A stretch of DNA of 64,000 bases from an uncultured Bacteroidales bacterium (GCA_934725015.1 CAKVAS010000008.1:41653-105652), one strand, 5' to 3'. Counted from the first letter of the stretch, positions 1 to 9,510 are shown. Translations and numbers: made by a program. The notes: a model not told the origin generated them from the sequence alone.

Positions 1-2394
1 CTTACATCCGCCCAAAAATCCGTCGAGTTTGACCCTGCTGAAGAGGCTGTCATGACATTCACGGCATACAGGGCTGAAGCGAAGGCCGATGACGCAATCA
101 CCGTTCCCGTGAAGCTGACGGCTACATATGAGACAAAAGACGGACAGGAGTCTGCTGACGGCGTTTTCTCCGTCTCTGAAATCAGTTTCGAGGAAGGGCA
201 GGCGGAGACTGTTTTCGAGGTTTCTTTTCCTGATGCGAAGCTCGGAACAAAGTATGAGTGCACGATTGAATGCGTTGACACGAAATATACCGGCATCTAT
301 ACGGACAAGCCGCTTTCGATTTCCTTTGACGTGACCCGCGTGAAATGGAACAGGCTTGTGGGCAAGGACGGCGAGGAATACGGAACATGGACGGACGACA
401 TCATCGCTCCTGCATTCGGTACTCCGAACTATACGAACGACAAGGTCGAGATGTATGAGCGTGAGGACAAGCCGGGCTATTACAGGATGAAGGATGCCTA
501 TGGCTCCCGCATGGTCAGGCTTCTTTTCGGAGGAGACGGATCGGACGAAGACTACCTTGAATACACGACTCCGGGCACCTACACCTATGTAGATGCGACG
601 AATCCTGACAAGGTCTATATCCTCTGGGGAGCAAGCGGAACCACTCTCGGTTCTGACGGTGAAATCTGGTTCGGCTCATTCTGCGGGGAAAACGGCTTCA
701 AGGGGAAGTCGTACGGCACGATGTCGAACGGTGTGATTAAGTTCCCTAAAAACGGAATCGTGATCGGGTTCGACGATGAACCGTATAACTATATGAATTC
801 GGAAAAGAACACCATCGTGCTTCCTGGATATAAGGACTTTGATTATTCCGTACAGGCAGTTGCAGGGCAGTCAGAGGACGGTAAGCTTCCTGTCAAGGTT
901 GTTCTCGGCGCGGACGTTGTCACGGCGAAATATGCTGTCTATGAAGGTGCCGTTCCAAGCGGGGACGTCAGCGTCAAGGCGCTTGAGATTTCCCGTGATG
1001 AGGCGGCGAAAACAATTACGGAATCCTCTGTGATAGAGATAGAATGTGAGGAAACAGGCGTATATACGGTAGTGTTCGCCACAATGGACAAGGAGGAAAA
1101 TCTTAAGTCCTCGGCTGCTGCCCGTTTCTCTTATGTGAAGGCCGGAGACACCGTCCCTGTTGTCGTGAGCGCCGGAATCGGCTCTGCGGAAAGATATGTG
1201 GGACAGGGCTACAATACGGACAACACCGTTGAGGTGTGGTGCTATGGGAAAGACCTCGTATCCGTCAAAATCGGGGTGGTAAAATATACGAGCTGGTTCT
1301 CTTCCCCTGAAGACTGCGTGAAGGAGGTGAACTCCAAGGATGCCGTAAGCGCGGAGGTTCTTGAACAGATCAATGGGGACGGTTACGCCGCTCCTGTCCC
1401 GAAGCTTCTTCCGGGAACCGGATACAAGGTTGTCGTGATAGCTTCAAACGGCTATGAGACGAAAGTTCTTGTTCCGGATGCTGTTGTCACCACTACGGGC
1501 AAGCCTCTCCCTATTTATGACAGCTATACGATTGATTCCATTGATGAGGAACTGCTTCCTGAAAAGTCAGAAGGATATTTCGGCAAGTATAATTTCTATG
1601 CGGTCGATGCTTACGGAGAACTGGGGATGCGTGAGTATATCTCCAAAGTGACAGTTTCCGACAGTGATATTCCGGATTCGGAACCGGATAAGAACGGGCT
1701 TGTTGATGAGTATGTCGAGATTTCCGGACTGTTCGCTGCCTCCGCTAAAAACTATGGCTTTGACGACACTATGACCTGGGATTTCTATGGAGGTGTCCTG
1801 TATTCTCTGAACCAGCAGTTCGGACAGGGCGGAAAATACTGGTTCTCTCCTATGATATTTAATGGAAAGAGTGTGTACAGCGGCAATGGGCTTCTTCTCG
1901 GAGGTTATGTAAAAGATGGTTATATTGCATTTGTATGTCCTTCTGACTATTCTGAAAAGTATGGTTTCTCCGGTGTGGCAAATGCCGCTTTTGGTGACGA
2001 GAAATATTCTGAATATATTGGCTTGACGGAGGCATACAATGACTTGCTGCTCGTCGAGGAGTCTAAGGATGACAACGGGCTTGCCCCGGGCAATGACGAG
2101 GTTCAGGCAAGCATTCAGAAACTCAATGCGATAAGCCGTTTCGCCGGAAATATGCCCGTGAATTGCGTGGAGACAGCCAAAGGCCATATGCGTACGGTGA
2201 TTGACGGCTTCAAGGCACAGAAGAAAATAAGGACGTTCGCTCCTGAACACGGAATTTTCGGGACGGCTCCGACAAGGAAGGCAGGCTTCACGTCAAGTGT
2301 CGGACAGGGCGCTGACTTTGCTCTCGGTTTGGGCGGCCGTTCGTTTTCAGTGAATGTGCACAGAACTGATGTTTCAAGGATTTCTGAAAAATAA
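1..2394 (+). CDS. Large exported protein, 5' end outside window
   Basis: The reading frame is open from base 1, so the true start lies upstream; the first in-window ATG (52) is not convincing as a start. About 797 residues are visible. They are rich in Asp, Gly, Tyr and Thr with alternating hydrophobic strands, as in the beta-sandwich surface proteins common in Bacteroidales, and I see no catalytic motif. The downstream genes are an S8 protease lipoprotein and a lipocalin-like lipoprotein, so this may be part of a set of secreted or surface proteins. A hairpin terminator follows directly, so it is probably transcribed apart from the protease. Function not recognised. Confidence 0.8.
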   Translation, partial: LTSAQKSVEFDPAEEAVMTFTAYRAEAKADDAITVPVKLTATYETKDGQESADGVFSVSEISFEEGQAETVFEVSFPDAKLGTKYECTIECVDTKYTGIYTDKPLSISFDVTRVKWNRLVGKDGEEYGTWTDDIIAPAFGTPNYTNDKVEMYEREDKPGYYRMKDAYGSRMVRLLFGGDGSDEDYLEYTTPGTYTYVDATNPDKVYILWGASGTTLGSDGEIWFGSFCGENGFKGKSYGTMSNGVIKFPKNGIVIGFDDEPYNYMNSEKNTIVLPGYKDFDYSVQAVAGQSEDGKLPVKVVLGADVVTAKYAVYEGAVPSGDVSVKALEISRDEAAKTITESSVIEIECEETGVYTVVFATMDKEENLKSSAAARFSYVKAGDTVPVVVSAGIGSAERYVGQGYNTDNTVEVWCYGKDLVSVKIGVVKYTSWFSSPEDCVKEVNSKDAVSAEVLEQINGDGYAAPVPKLLPGTGYKVVVIASNGYETKVLVPDAVVTTTGKPLPIYDSYTIDSIDEELLPEKSEGYFGKYNFYAVDAYGELGMREYISKVTVSDSDIPDSEPDKNGLVDEYVEISGLFAASAKNYGFDDTMTWDFYGGVLYSLNQQFGQGGKYWFSPMIFNGKSVYSGNGLLLGGYVKDGYIAFVCPSDYSEKYGFSGVANAAFGDEKYSEYIGLTEAYNDLLLVEESKDDNGLAPGNDEVQASIQKLNAISRFAGNMPVNCVETAKGHMRTVIDGFKAQKKIRTFAPEHGIFGTAPTRKAGFTSSVGQGADFALGLGGRSFSVNVHRTDVSRISEK

Positions 2395-2418
2395 CTATCT
2401 TTGAACCGGGATATGTTC

Positions 2419-2451
2419 AGGACAGGCGGGTGTGTCTCGCCTGTCCTTTTT
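2419..2451 (+). terminator. Rho-independent terminator
   Basis: A perfect 10-bp stem (AGGACAGGCG / CGCCTGTCCT) with a 9-nt loop is followed by a T-run. It closes the transcript of the exported protein. A TATCTTTG box at 2396-2403 resembles a Bacteroidales -7 element but would start transcription into this hairpin. Confidence 0.8.
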
Positions 2452-2483
2452 GAGATAATAAAAGGCTTAGTATAGTTTTGCTG

Positions 2484-4493
2484 ATGAAAAGAATTGGTAC
2501 ATTAACTTTTATGCTGTCGGCCGCTCTGCTTGCCGTAGGCTGCTCGGACATGACAGGGCTGCCATCCGGTGATGCGGAGGACATTGCCGGCGTACAGAAA
2601 ATATGCAACACCGCTTCCTCACAGAGCGGAACCGTGCTTATGGTCTATGCGTCGGACGATGTCGAGGCCGTGATTGCGGCGGCCGGGGAGGTCTCCGGTG
2701 TGTCGCACGTGACTCCGCTGTTCAATATGGAAACCGGGGATGTTGAACTCAAGAGGCGATTGGGGCTTGACCGCTGGCTTGCGGTGGAGTTCGCGGAGGA
2801 GTCTGACGTTGAGGCCGGTGCCTCGGAACTTGCTTCCCTCGCCTGCATTTCGAGCGTCGAGTTCAACGCTTCGGTGGAACGTTGCTCTGATTGGCGGTCG
2901 TGGCCTTACGAGCCCGGCCCCGCGACAAGGGCTATTGCCGCAGCGGGTTTCAACGACCCTTACAGGGCTGACCAGTGGGGCTTTGAGAACACCGGGGACA
3001 AGGGCTGGTGTCCGACTGCAAGGGTCGGCGCGGATATCAACATTTCACGGGCCTGGACTCTATGTGCGGGTAATCCTGAGATTGTAGTTGCCGTCATCGA
3101 CGAGGCCGTCCAGTGCGACCATCCCGACCTTGCCGCAAACATCTGGACGAATCCCGGCGAGGTGGCCGGAAACGGAACGGACGACGACCGGAACAGCTAC
3201 AGGGACGACATCCACGGCTATAACTTCGTCGATGGAACTCCGGACCTCGACTGGAAAAGCGACGGGAACAGCGGACACGGCACTCATGTGGCCGGAACCG
3301 TGGCTGCGGTCAATAACAACAGCGTCGGTGTCTGCGGCGTCGCCGGCGGCAGCGGGCACGGAGATGGAGTTAAGATTATGTCCTGCCAGATATTCAACCG
3401 TGGAAAGAGCAGCATGGCAGGTGTCGTAAACGCCTTTGAGTATGCGGCGGACAACGGGGCGTGCATCGCGCAGTGCTCGTTCGGAATCACGTCCGGTTCT
3501 GTGAAGAGTGAAGCCGAATATGCCCGTTACGGCTATCGTGCGGAAATAGACGCCATACGCTATTTCCTCGCAAAGTCGAACTGCTCGGCGCTGGACGGCG
3601 GAGTCGCCATATTTGCCGCAGGGAATGACGGAAAGGCCATGTCAGGCTATCCGGCCGCGCTCAATGACTGCATAAGCGTCTGCGCCGTTGGAGCCGACGG
3701 TCTTCCGGGGTATTACACCAATTACGGCTACGGGTGTAACGTCTCCGCTCCCGGAGGCGACTATTATGCGGGCGGAAAGACCGACGACATGAAGGGCGGC
3801 ATCCTTTCCACGATGCCTACGGAATCCATAGCCCTCTGGGACGAGAACGGAAGGCCGACAGGAGACAAATCCGCGACGAGTTTCGGCTATATGCAGGGCA
3901 CGTCCATGGCCTGCCCTCATGTCAGCGGAGTGGCGGCGCTCGGACTTTCATACGCGCTGAAGCAAGGACTGCACTACACCAATGACGAGTTCAAGTCCAT
4001 TCTCCTGTCGTCCGTGTCGAGAATTGACAACCGTCTGAACGGGGTCAAGAGATCCCTTGTCGGGACGTCCATCGGCAACATTATGCTCAATCCGTATAAG
4101 GGGCAGATGGGAAGCGGCGTGACCGATGTCTGGAGGCTCTATATGCAGATGGACGGGGTCCCGTCGGTGATGGCGGAGACAGGAAAATCCCAGAGAATTG
4201 ACATATCCGGCTATTTCGGAGGCGGCGCTCCTGATTTATACTATCCGGACGGGACCGTTGAGGTCTCGGCTGAGGACAGCGAGGCTCTCGGCCTTGCCGA
4301 GGCTCCGCAGATGGCCTACGGGAAGCTGCGCATTTACCCGACCAAGGCAGGATGCGCCCGAATCACCGTCCATGCCGTCGCCGGCTCTACCCTTCCCGAC
4401 GGGGAGGACGGCTTGCCGGGCGGAATGGTGATGTCCCGTACAATCTCGGTGATTTCGAGGCCTGCGGTTCCTGACAACGGAGGCTGGTTCTGA
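2484..4493 (+). CDS. S8 (subtilisin-family) serine peptidase lipoprotein
   Basis: Predicted exported endopeptidase. The start is placed at ATG 2484 (not the TTG at 2478) because it gives a clean lipoprotein signal, MKRIGTLTFMLSAALLAVGC, with the lipid Cys at residue 20. Residues about 35-130 resemble an S8 propeptide. The catalytic triad is visible: Asp206 in VIDEAVQ, His265 in HGTHVAGT and Ser474 in GTSMACPH. About 130 residues follow the catalytic domain and look like a beta-rich appendage. Total 669 aa. The surrounding genes also encode exported proteins, which fits a cell-surface protease. Substrate unknown. Confidence 0.92.
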   Translation: MKRIGTLTFMLSAALLAVGCSDMTGLPSGDAEDIAGVQKICNTASSQSGTVLMVYASDDVEAVIAAAGEVSGVSHVTPLFNMETGDVELKRRLGLDRWLAVEFAEESDVEAGASELASLACISSVEFNASVERCSDWRSWPYEPGPATRAIAAAGFNDPYRADQWGFENTGDKGWCPTARVGADINISRAWTLCAGNPEIVVAVIDEAVQCDHPDLAANIWTNPGEVAGNGTDDDRNSYRDDIHGYNFVDGTPDLDWKSDGNSGHGTHVAGTVAAVNNNSVGVCGVAGGSGHGDGVKIMSCQIFNRGKSSMAGVVNAFEYAADNGACIAQCSFGITSGSVKSEAEYARYGYRAEIDAIRYFLAKSNCSALDGGVAIFAAGNDGKAMSGYPAALNDCISVCAVGADGLPGYYTNYGYGCNVSAPGGDYYAGGKTDDMKGGILSTMPTESIALWDENGRPTGDKSATSFGYMQGTSMACPHVSGVAALGLSYALKQGLHYTNDEFKSILLSSVSRIDNRLNGVKRSLVGTSIGNIMLNPYKGQMGSGVTDVWRLYMQMDGVPSVMAETGKSQRIDISGYFGGGAPDLYYPDGTVEVSAEDSEALGLAEAPQMAYGKLRIYPTKAGCARITVHAVAGSTLPDGEDGLPGGMVMSRTISVISRPAVPDNGGWF

Positions 4494-4557
4494 TTTTTTT
4501 TGAACTTAGGATAGTTTAGCAATGGTAAGCGTTAAGGTTAAGGATTACACATATTTC

Positions 4558-4992
4558 ATGAAAGCAACAATAAAAGCGGTTGTTTTATTTGTCGTCACCC
4601 TTGTCGTCTCATGGTCGTGCACCAAGGACAACTGGTCGGAAACCCCGTCGGTCATCGGGGAGTGGAAGCTTGAAAGCTATTTCGGACAGGACGCTGCGGA
4701 AAGTTCGGCGGATGTCTATGTCAGCTTTACCACCGATATGAACTTCAGCTGCTGGCAGAGGCTCGGTCAGGGACATTACCGGATGTTCAGCGGCAAGTAT
4801 TCCATCAGCGACGGCATACTCAGCGGCAATTACGGCGAAAACCGTCCGTGGGGCGGCAGCTACAGCAGCTCTCTGTCCGGAGACCGTCTCTCGCTCGTTC
4901 TTGTCGGCGGCGACGACACCCCGAGCGTCTATGTCCGGACAACAATCCCCGACGCCGTTAAGAAAGACGCCGAGGACTACGGCTCCAATTAA
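4558..4992 (+). CDS. Lipocalin-like lipoprotein
   Basis: Small exported protein of 144 aa. ATG 4558 is preferred over ATG 4522 because MKATIKAVVLFVVTLVVSWS followed by Cys is a good lipoprotein signal. The mature part begins with VIGEWKLESYF and is a run of short beta-strands rich in Tyr, Ser and Gly. This matches the 'xGxWxL' opening of Bacteroidales lipocalin-like lipoproteins. It lies 64 bp after the S8 protease gene with no clear terminator between, so cotranscription is possible. The ligand is unknown and assignment rests on the opening motif and size. Confidence 0.7.
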   Translation: MKATIKAVVLFVVTLVVSWSCTKDNWSETPSVIGEWKLESYFGQDAAESSADVYVSFTTDMNFSCWQRLGQGHYRMFSGKYSISDGILSGNYGENRPWGGSYSSSLSGDRLSLVLVGGDDTPSVYVRTTIPDAVKKDAEDYGSN

Positions 4993-5077
4993 AATCTCTG
5001 AACATCGTAATGCGGCGGCAGCTAACTGGACTAAATTTCATTTAGACCAATTGAGTGAATCCGCTTAGGCGGCGAGG

Positions 5078-5185
5078 GGAATAAAAGATGGATTGCAAGG
5101 CTTGCGGGGCGTTTCAAACCGGAGCAACCTGATGGTTGTGAGGATTTGAAATGCCCCGCGTAACGCAGCAAGCCGCTTTTATTCC
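5078..5185. repeat. Palindromic intergenic element, family B copy 1 (long form)
   Basis: Outer arms GGAATAAAAG and CTTTTATTCC enclose GGATTGCAAGGCTTGCG on the left and TAACGCAGCAAGCCGC on the right. The centre holds a strong inner hairpin, GCGGGGCGTTTCAAA / TTTGAAATGCCCCGC. The outer parts match the element at 50567-50620 read in reverse; that copy lacks the ~55-bp inner hairpin. The right arm contains the stop codon of the aldo/keto reductase gene, so it probably also ends that transcript. Confidence 0.75.
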
Positions 5186-6567
5186 GCCCTCCGCAGTTTT
5201 TCGACCAAGCGGTCAATGCGCTGCAGCTCATTAGGAATCTGAATGCTCTGCGGGCAATGGCTCATGCACTGTCCGCAGCCTATGCACCGGTTTGCCTGCC
5301 TGACTCTCTCTATGCTGCGTCCGTAGCTGACGAGGTATGCCCTGCGGGCTTTCCTGTACGCCTTCATCTCCTCGCTGAAGTTCTCCTCGTCTGGCTCCGG
5401 CTGCGGAACCACGAGGCCTGCGTTCACGCACTTGTTGTAGTGCAGGAGAATTGCAGGGATGTCGATGCCGTAAGGGCATGGCATACAGTACTTGCAGTCG
5501 TTGCACGGCACGGTCGGATAACTGTGAATCAGCTCGGCCACGTCCATCAGGAACTTGTCGTCGTCTTCTGTCAGAGGCTTGAGAGGGGAGTAGGTCTTCA
5601 GGTTGTCCTGAAGGTGCTCCATATAGGTCATCCCGCTCAGCACGCAGAGCACGCCCTCCGGGGAGCCGGCGAATCTGAATGCCCATGATGCCACGCTTGA
5701 CGACGGGTCGCGCTGCTTGAGCTTTTCCGCCACATTGTCAGAGACCTTGGAGAGGCGGCCGCCGAGCAGCGGCTCCATGATTACGACAGGGATTCCGCGC
5801 TTTGAGAGTTCCTCGTACATATGTCTCGCGTTGCTGTTCCGGCCTTCCGCATAGTCCCAGTCGAGGTAGTTCATCTGAATCTGGATGAAGTCCCAATGGT
5901 ATTTATCGTGGGTCTTGAGCAGTTCGTCGAACATCTCCTCCTTCCCGTGGAACGAATAGCCGAGATGCCTTATCCGCCCGGCCTCGCGTTCCTTGAGCAG
6001 GAAATCCAGCATTCCGTTCTTCACATACCTGTTTTCGAAGTCCTCCATGCTCCGCCCTATGCTGTGCAGGAGGTAGTAGTCTATGTAGTCCGTCCGGAAG
6101 TTCTTGAAGGACTTCCGGTACATGAGCATCGAGTTCTCCCGCGTCCAGTTGCTGAAGTTGGAGAGCTTCGTCGCTATATAGTATGACTCCCTCGGGTGGC
6201 GGCTCAGCGCAAGCCCCGTGGCCGCCTCGCTCTGTCCCTGAAGATAGACGGGGGAGGAGTCGAAGTAGTTGATGCCGTGGGCGAGGGCGTAATCCACAAG
6301 CCCGTTCACCGAATCCTGGTCTATGACGTCCTTTCCCTCCTCGTCCTTTTTCATCTGCCAGCGCATACATCCGTAGCCGAGCACGCTGACCTTGTCACCT
6401 GTCTTGGGGTCTGTCCTGTATGTCATCTCGCCGCTCTCAGCCGCGTCGCCGGCTCCTCCGGCCTTCGCTTCGCCCCGTCCGCCTTCACCGCAGCCCGCAA
6501 ACGCACCGGCGGTCACGGCCGCAGCTGCTGCCATTCCGCTTGTCTTTATGAATTCTCTTCTTTTCAT
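5179..6567 (-). CDS. Aldo/keto reductase with C-terminal ferredoxin domain, Tat-type signal
   Basis: Predicted NAD(P)H-dependent oxidoreductase fused to a 2x[4Fe-4S] ferredoxin. The N-terminus MKRREFIKTSGMAAAAAVTAG has a twin-arginine motif, suggesting export in folded form with its clusters. The AKR tetrad is visible as Asp103, Tyr108, Lys134 and His168. The C-terminus carries two cysteine clusters, CNDCKYCMPCP and CIGCGQCMSHCP. Total 462 aa. The next gene downstream of its start is a membrane polyferredoxin that also has a RREF motif, so the two may form an electron-transfer pair. Substrate unknown. Its stop codon lies inside a palindromic repeat. Confidence 0.9.
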   Translation of the reverse strand: MKRREFIKTSGMAAAAAVTAGAFAGCGEGGRGEAKAGGAGDAAESGEMTYRTDPKTGDKVSVLGYGCMRWQMKKDEEGKDVIDQDSVNGLVDYALAHGINYFDSSPVYLQGQSEAATGLALSRHPRESYYIATKLSNFSNWTRENSMLMYRKSFKNFRTDYIDYYLLHSIGRSMEDFENRYVKNGMLDFLLKEREAGRIRHLGYSFHGKEEMFDELLKTHDKYHWDFIQIQMNYLDWDYAEGRNSNARHMYEELSKRGIPVVIMEPLLGGRLSKVSDNVAEKLKQRDPSSSVASWAFRFAGSPEGVLCVLSGMTYMEHLQDNLKTYSPLKPLTEDDDKFLMDVAELIHSYPTVPCNDCKYCMPCPYGIDIPAILLHYNKCVNAGLVVPQPEPDEENFSEEMKAYRKARRAYLVSYGRSIERVRQANRCIGCGQCMSHCPQSIQIPNELQRIDRLVEKLRRAE

Positions 6568-6643
6568 CTTTTTCTGAATCAGACTGTTACTTCAAATTCT
6601 CGTTCCGCCTCCCATGGCGGACTCTCTGCACCACTTTGCCGGC

Positions 6644-8212
6644 CTACAGTTCCTTATGGACGGCGTGTCCCTCCACATGAATCGCGCTCAGCGGCGCGGC
6701 CGGGCAGTTGTACTCGCAGGCCCCGCACCCTATGCAGCGCTCCTCATTGACGGCAGGAATCCTCACGGAATCCTTGTCCGGCTCATCCTTGCGCACCATC
6801 CGTATCGCCCCGACCGGACAGTGCCTTGCACAGTTGCCGCACCTGACCCCTTCGGCAGCCGCGACGCAGAGCCTGTAATCGACCGCGGCGTGTCCTATCT
6901 GAATGGAAGACTTTTCCTCACGGCTCACCTCCGCAATTGCTCCTGCCGGGCAGACGGACGAGCATCTTGTGCATTCCGGACGGCAGTAGCCTTTCTCGTA
7001 GGACATCTCCGGCTGCATCAGCGTTTCAAGTTTTGTGGATGGCCTCAGCACATGATTCGGACAGGCGGAGACGCAGAGCTGGCAGGCGATGCAGTGATCC
7101 GTGAAGTGCCTGAGGCTTCCGGAGCCGGCCGGCTTTAGAGGTGTCTCTCTCTCAGGAGCCTTTTTCTCGGGCAGCGTGATGAGCCCGCCATCGACTTTCA
7201 TCTGCTGGGCGGCCGCCTCCACCGGACGCGCCATCTCGGCCGCCGCAAGTGTCCCGACGGTGATAGCGGTAGCCTTTATAAATTCGCGGCGCGTACCGTT
7301 CTCCGGCTTGCCGGCGGTGGCCGTGTGGTTCACGCCGGAAGTTCCGGAGGCTTCTTCCGCGCCGTTCTTTCCGGCGGCTTTTCTGCCGTATCTGAACCTG
7401 TACTGAATCGCCCCGTCGCGGCAGACTGACAGGCAGTCCATGCACGCCACGCAGCGGCTGTAGTCAACACTGTGATTCGCAGTGTCGATGCAGGAGGACT
7501 TGCAGCGCCTGCTGCACAGACCGCAGTTCCGGCATTTGTCCGTGTCAATCACCGGCCCGAAAATGCTGAACCTCGAAACGAGGCCGAGCAGCGAACCCAC
7601 CGGGCAGATGCTGTTGCACCAGATTCTTCCCCATTTCCAGGAAAGAACCGCGAGCAGCACGAAGGTCACGGCCGCGACGACGAATGTCGGTACGCTCTTG
7701 ATCCACACGTCGGTTGAGTAGATGGCATAGCTGTCGAAATGTTCCGCAATCATCGCTAAAAGATTGTTGCATCCACGATAGACAGGAGCGAAAAGTTCCG
7801 TCGCGATTCTTCCGTATGCGCTGTAAGGCGCGATAAGGGCGGCTATGGAGGTGACTCCGAGCGCCATTGCCGCGATGAACGCGACAAGCACCGTATAGCG
7901 CAGCACCGTAAGGGGCCTGCGGTACTTGAACCTGTAGAGATTTTTCTTCTTAGTCTTTCCGTGAATCCAAGAGACTATGTCCTGCATGACCCCGAGCGGG
8001 CAGATGACTGAGCAATAGACCCTGCCCAGCAGCAGCGTGAGCAGCACCAGCGCCGCGACAATCCCGAAATTGAGCGCGAGCACGGCCGGAATGAACTGAA
8101 TCTTCGCCATCCATCCGAGATAGAGGTGCAGGACTCCGGTGAAGTCAAGGAAAAGCAGCGTAATCCCCGTGAAGAAGACCGCCGCGAGAGCAATTCTGAC
8201 TTTTCGTAGCAT
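6644..8212 (-). CDS. Membrane-bound polyferredoxin (NapH/CcoG-like 4Fe-4S protein)
   Basis: Predicted electron carrier across the inner membrane, 522 aa. The N-terminal half has about four to five membrane segments with NapH-type motifs (CPLGVMQDIVSW near residue 70, CNSICPVGSLLG near 205). Next is a ferredoxin part (CRNCGLCSRRCKSSC). A central RREFIKATAITVGTLAAAEM stretch looks like an embedded Tat signal, as if a membrane polyferredoxin had been fused to an exported ferredoxin. The C-terminal third holds three more clusters (CIACQLCVSACPN, CGNCARHCPVG, CIGCGACEYNCP). It lies just upstream of the Tat-type aldo/keto reductase on the same strand and may feed electrons to it. Confidence 0.85.
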   Translation of the reverse strand: MLRKVRIALAAVFFTGITLLFLDFTGVLHLYLGWMAKIQFIPAVLALNFGIVAALVLLTLLLGRVYCSVICPLGVMQDIVSWIHGKTKKKNLYRFKYRRPLTVLRYTVLVAFIAAMALGVTSIAALIAPYSAYGRIATELFAPVYRGCNNLLAMIAEHFDSYAIYSTDVWIKSVPTFVVAAVTFVLLAVLSWKWGRIWCNSICPVGSLLGLVSRFSIFGPVIDTDKCRNCGLCSRRCKSSCIDTANHSVDYSRCVACMDCLSVCRDGAIQYRFRYGRKAAGKNGAEEASGTSGVNHTATAGKPENGTRREFIKATAITVGTLAAAEMARPVEAAAQQMKVDGGLITLPEKKAPERETPLKPAGSGSLRHFTDHCIACQLCVSACPNHVLRPSTKLETLMQPEMSYEKGYCRPECTRCSSVCPAGAIAEVSREEKSSIQIGHAAVDYRLCVAAAEGVRCGNCARHCPVGAIRMVRKDEPDKDSVRIPAVNEERCIGCGACEYNCPAAPLSAIHVEGHAVHKEL

Positions 8213-8231
8213 TTTTATGAGTATTTTGCTG

Positions 8232-8239
8232 CAAATTTA
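8232..8239 (-). promoter_or_regulatory. -7 promoter box TAAATTTG for the polyferredoxin operon
   Basis: On the minus strand the sequence reads TAAATTTG, matching the Bacteroidales -7 consensus TAnnTTTG, about 20 bp before the polyferredoxin ATG. It would drive polyferredoxin and the aldo/keto reductase together. No clear -33 box was found. Confidence 0.5.
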
Positions 8240-8402
8240 TCAAAAAACTCGTTTCCTTCAATACCCGTATCGGGGAAATTCGCCGGGAAGTTCGCGTCGG
8301 ATAATGCCGTGTCCCCTCCCTAAAAAAGAAATGCGGACTAACGGTGAAAGAAGCCGGAAGTCCATGTCAATTCCCCGTTCGGACTTCCGGCAGACAGCCG
8401 GG

Positions 8403-8735
8403 CTATGCAGCCCCGTCCTCGACAATTTCAAGCTTTGTCGCGATTATGTCCGTGCCGGTTCTCTCGATTTTGTCGCTGCCGACATATTTCGAGTACCGGA
8501 TTCTTCCGAACAGGTGCACGTTGCAGCCTTTCACGATTTTCGAGAAATCCGCGATGTTCTGGCCTTCCCACGCCTCCACGTTGTGCCAGCAGGACTCGAC
8601 GATGTTCTCACCGTCCTTGTTGCGTCCGACCCTGTTCGTCACGAGCGAGAAATGGAGCACTTTCCTCTCTCCCGCTTCCTGCATCCTGATGTTGCCTACA
8701 GTTCCCTGAAGTTCCACTCTGTTGATTGTTTCCAT
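8403..8735 (-). CDS. ssb: Single-stranded DNA-binding protein, short form
   Basis: OB-fold protein that coats single-stranded DNA. METINRVELQGTVGNIR and the following VLHFSLVTNR are typical SSB beta-strands, and ESCWHNVEAWEG matches the conserved W-x-N/V-x-x-W segment. It has 110 residues and ends ATKLEIVEDGAA. The disordered linker and acidic DDDIPF-type tail that recruits partner proteins in housekeeping SSBs is missing, so it is probably an accessory SSB. It lies alone between a polyferredoxin gene and a zinc-ribbon gene on opposite strands. Confidence 0.88.
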   Translation of the reverse strand: METINRVELQGTVGNIRMQEAGERKVLHFSLVTNRVGRNKDGENIVESCWHNVEAWEGQNIADFSKIVKGCNVHLFGRIRYSKYVGSDKIERTGTDIIATKLEIVEDGAA

Positions 8736-9114
8736 GTTTCTGAATTGATGATTTGTTTGATTTTTTTTGAGGACGGTTTCCGGAAAGCGCCCTTTCTGTC
8801 CGCGCCGGTTCAGGAGCTCTCATCACCGCCGCGTGCTGCAAAGTACTGCAAAAAAGTTCTGAACATCAATGCTGCCGTATGCCTGCCGGACCGATTTATT
8901 TCTGAATTTATGTTTTATGTCGCTTTTTTATATGGGCATATAAATTTTTTTTGAGGTTTTTTCGAAATTTTGAAATCTGAAGACGACACCGTGACGTAAA
9001 GAAAAAATTATATATTCCGTCGAAATGTCAAAAAAGATAAAAAATTGCGGTACAGTCCATTACATTAAGGCTGTGTCTCTTGCTATTGTCGTTTCCTCGC
9101 TCCATATTTGCGTC

Positions 9115-9510
9115 ATGGAAAACATCAGTCTTATGGGTTACGGTTTCAATGAAGATAACAATGAGTATGTGAGGCGCTGTCTGGAGTGCGGCGAGCCTGT
9201 TCCGTATGGAAGGAATGACAGGCTCTATTGCTGCGACTCCTGCAAGAACCGCTACAACTACGGGGAGAGGAAGCTCAGCATAAGGAACAAGACCAATGTC
9301 ATGAGAATACTCACGCGGAACTATTCCGTGCTTCGGTCCCTGCTCCGTGAAAACATACTGAGCCTCGACATTACTCAGATGATTTTCCGTGGCTTCAATC
9401 CCGACTACATGACCTGCTGTCAGCGCCGTCCACGTTACAGCGAGTGCTGCTGCTTCGACATACGCTATAATCTCACTGATACCAGAGTCTTCTCCATATC
9501 AAGAATGTGA
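9115..9510 (+). CDS. Small zinc-ribbon protein of unknown function
   Basis: 131 aa from ATG 9115 (MENISLMGYGF). An in-frame ATG at 9025 would add a poorly conserved-looking 30 residues, and ATG 9133 is also possible. Residues about 15-45 contain CLECGEPVPYGRNDRLYCCD followed by SCKNRYNYG, a four-Cys zinc ribbon of the kind found in DUF2116-like proteins. The rest is basic and helical with a Cys-rich end (CCQRRPRYSECCCFD), which might bind a second metal. Known relatives are short Bacteroidales proteins of unknown role; nucleic-acid binding is only an inference. The upstream 280 bp (8736-9024) hold no other gene I can support. Confidence 0.7.
   Translation: MENISLMGYGFNEDNNEYVRRCLECGEPVPYGRNDRLYCCDSCKNRYNYGERKLSIRNKTNVMRILTRNYSVLRSLLRENILSLDITQMIFRGFNPDYMTCCQRRPRYSECCCFDIRYNLTDTRVFSISRM

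Noticed and set aside
2478..2483. TTG start for the S8 peptidase, and a TAGTTTTG box at 2473-2480 as its promoter.
   Set aside because: ATG 2484 gives a standard lipoprotein signal. The box lies too close to that start to leave a leader and ribosome site.
8139..8954. Long plus-strand open frame of 271 codons opposite the polyferredoxin start and ssb.
   Set aside because: It is antisense to two well-supported genes and its protein has no recognisable feature. Such shadows are common in GC-rich codon usage.
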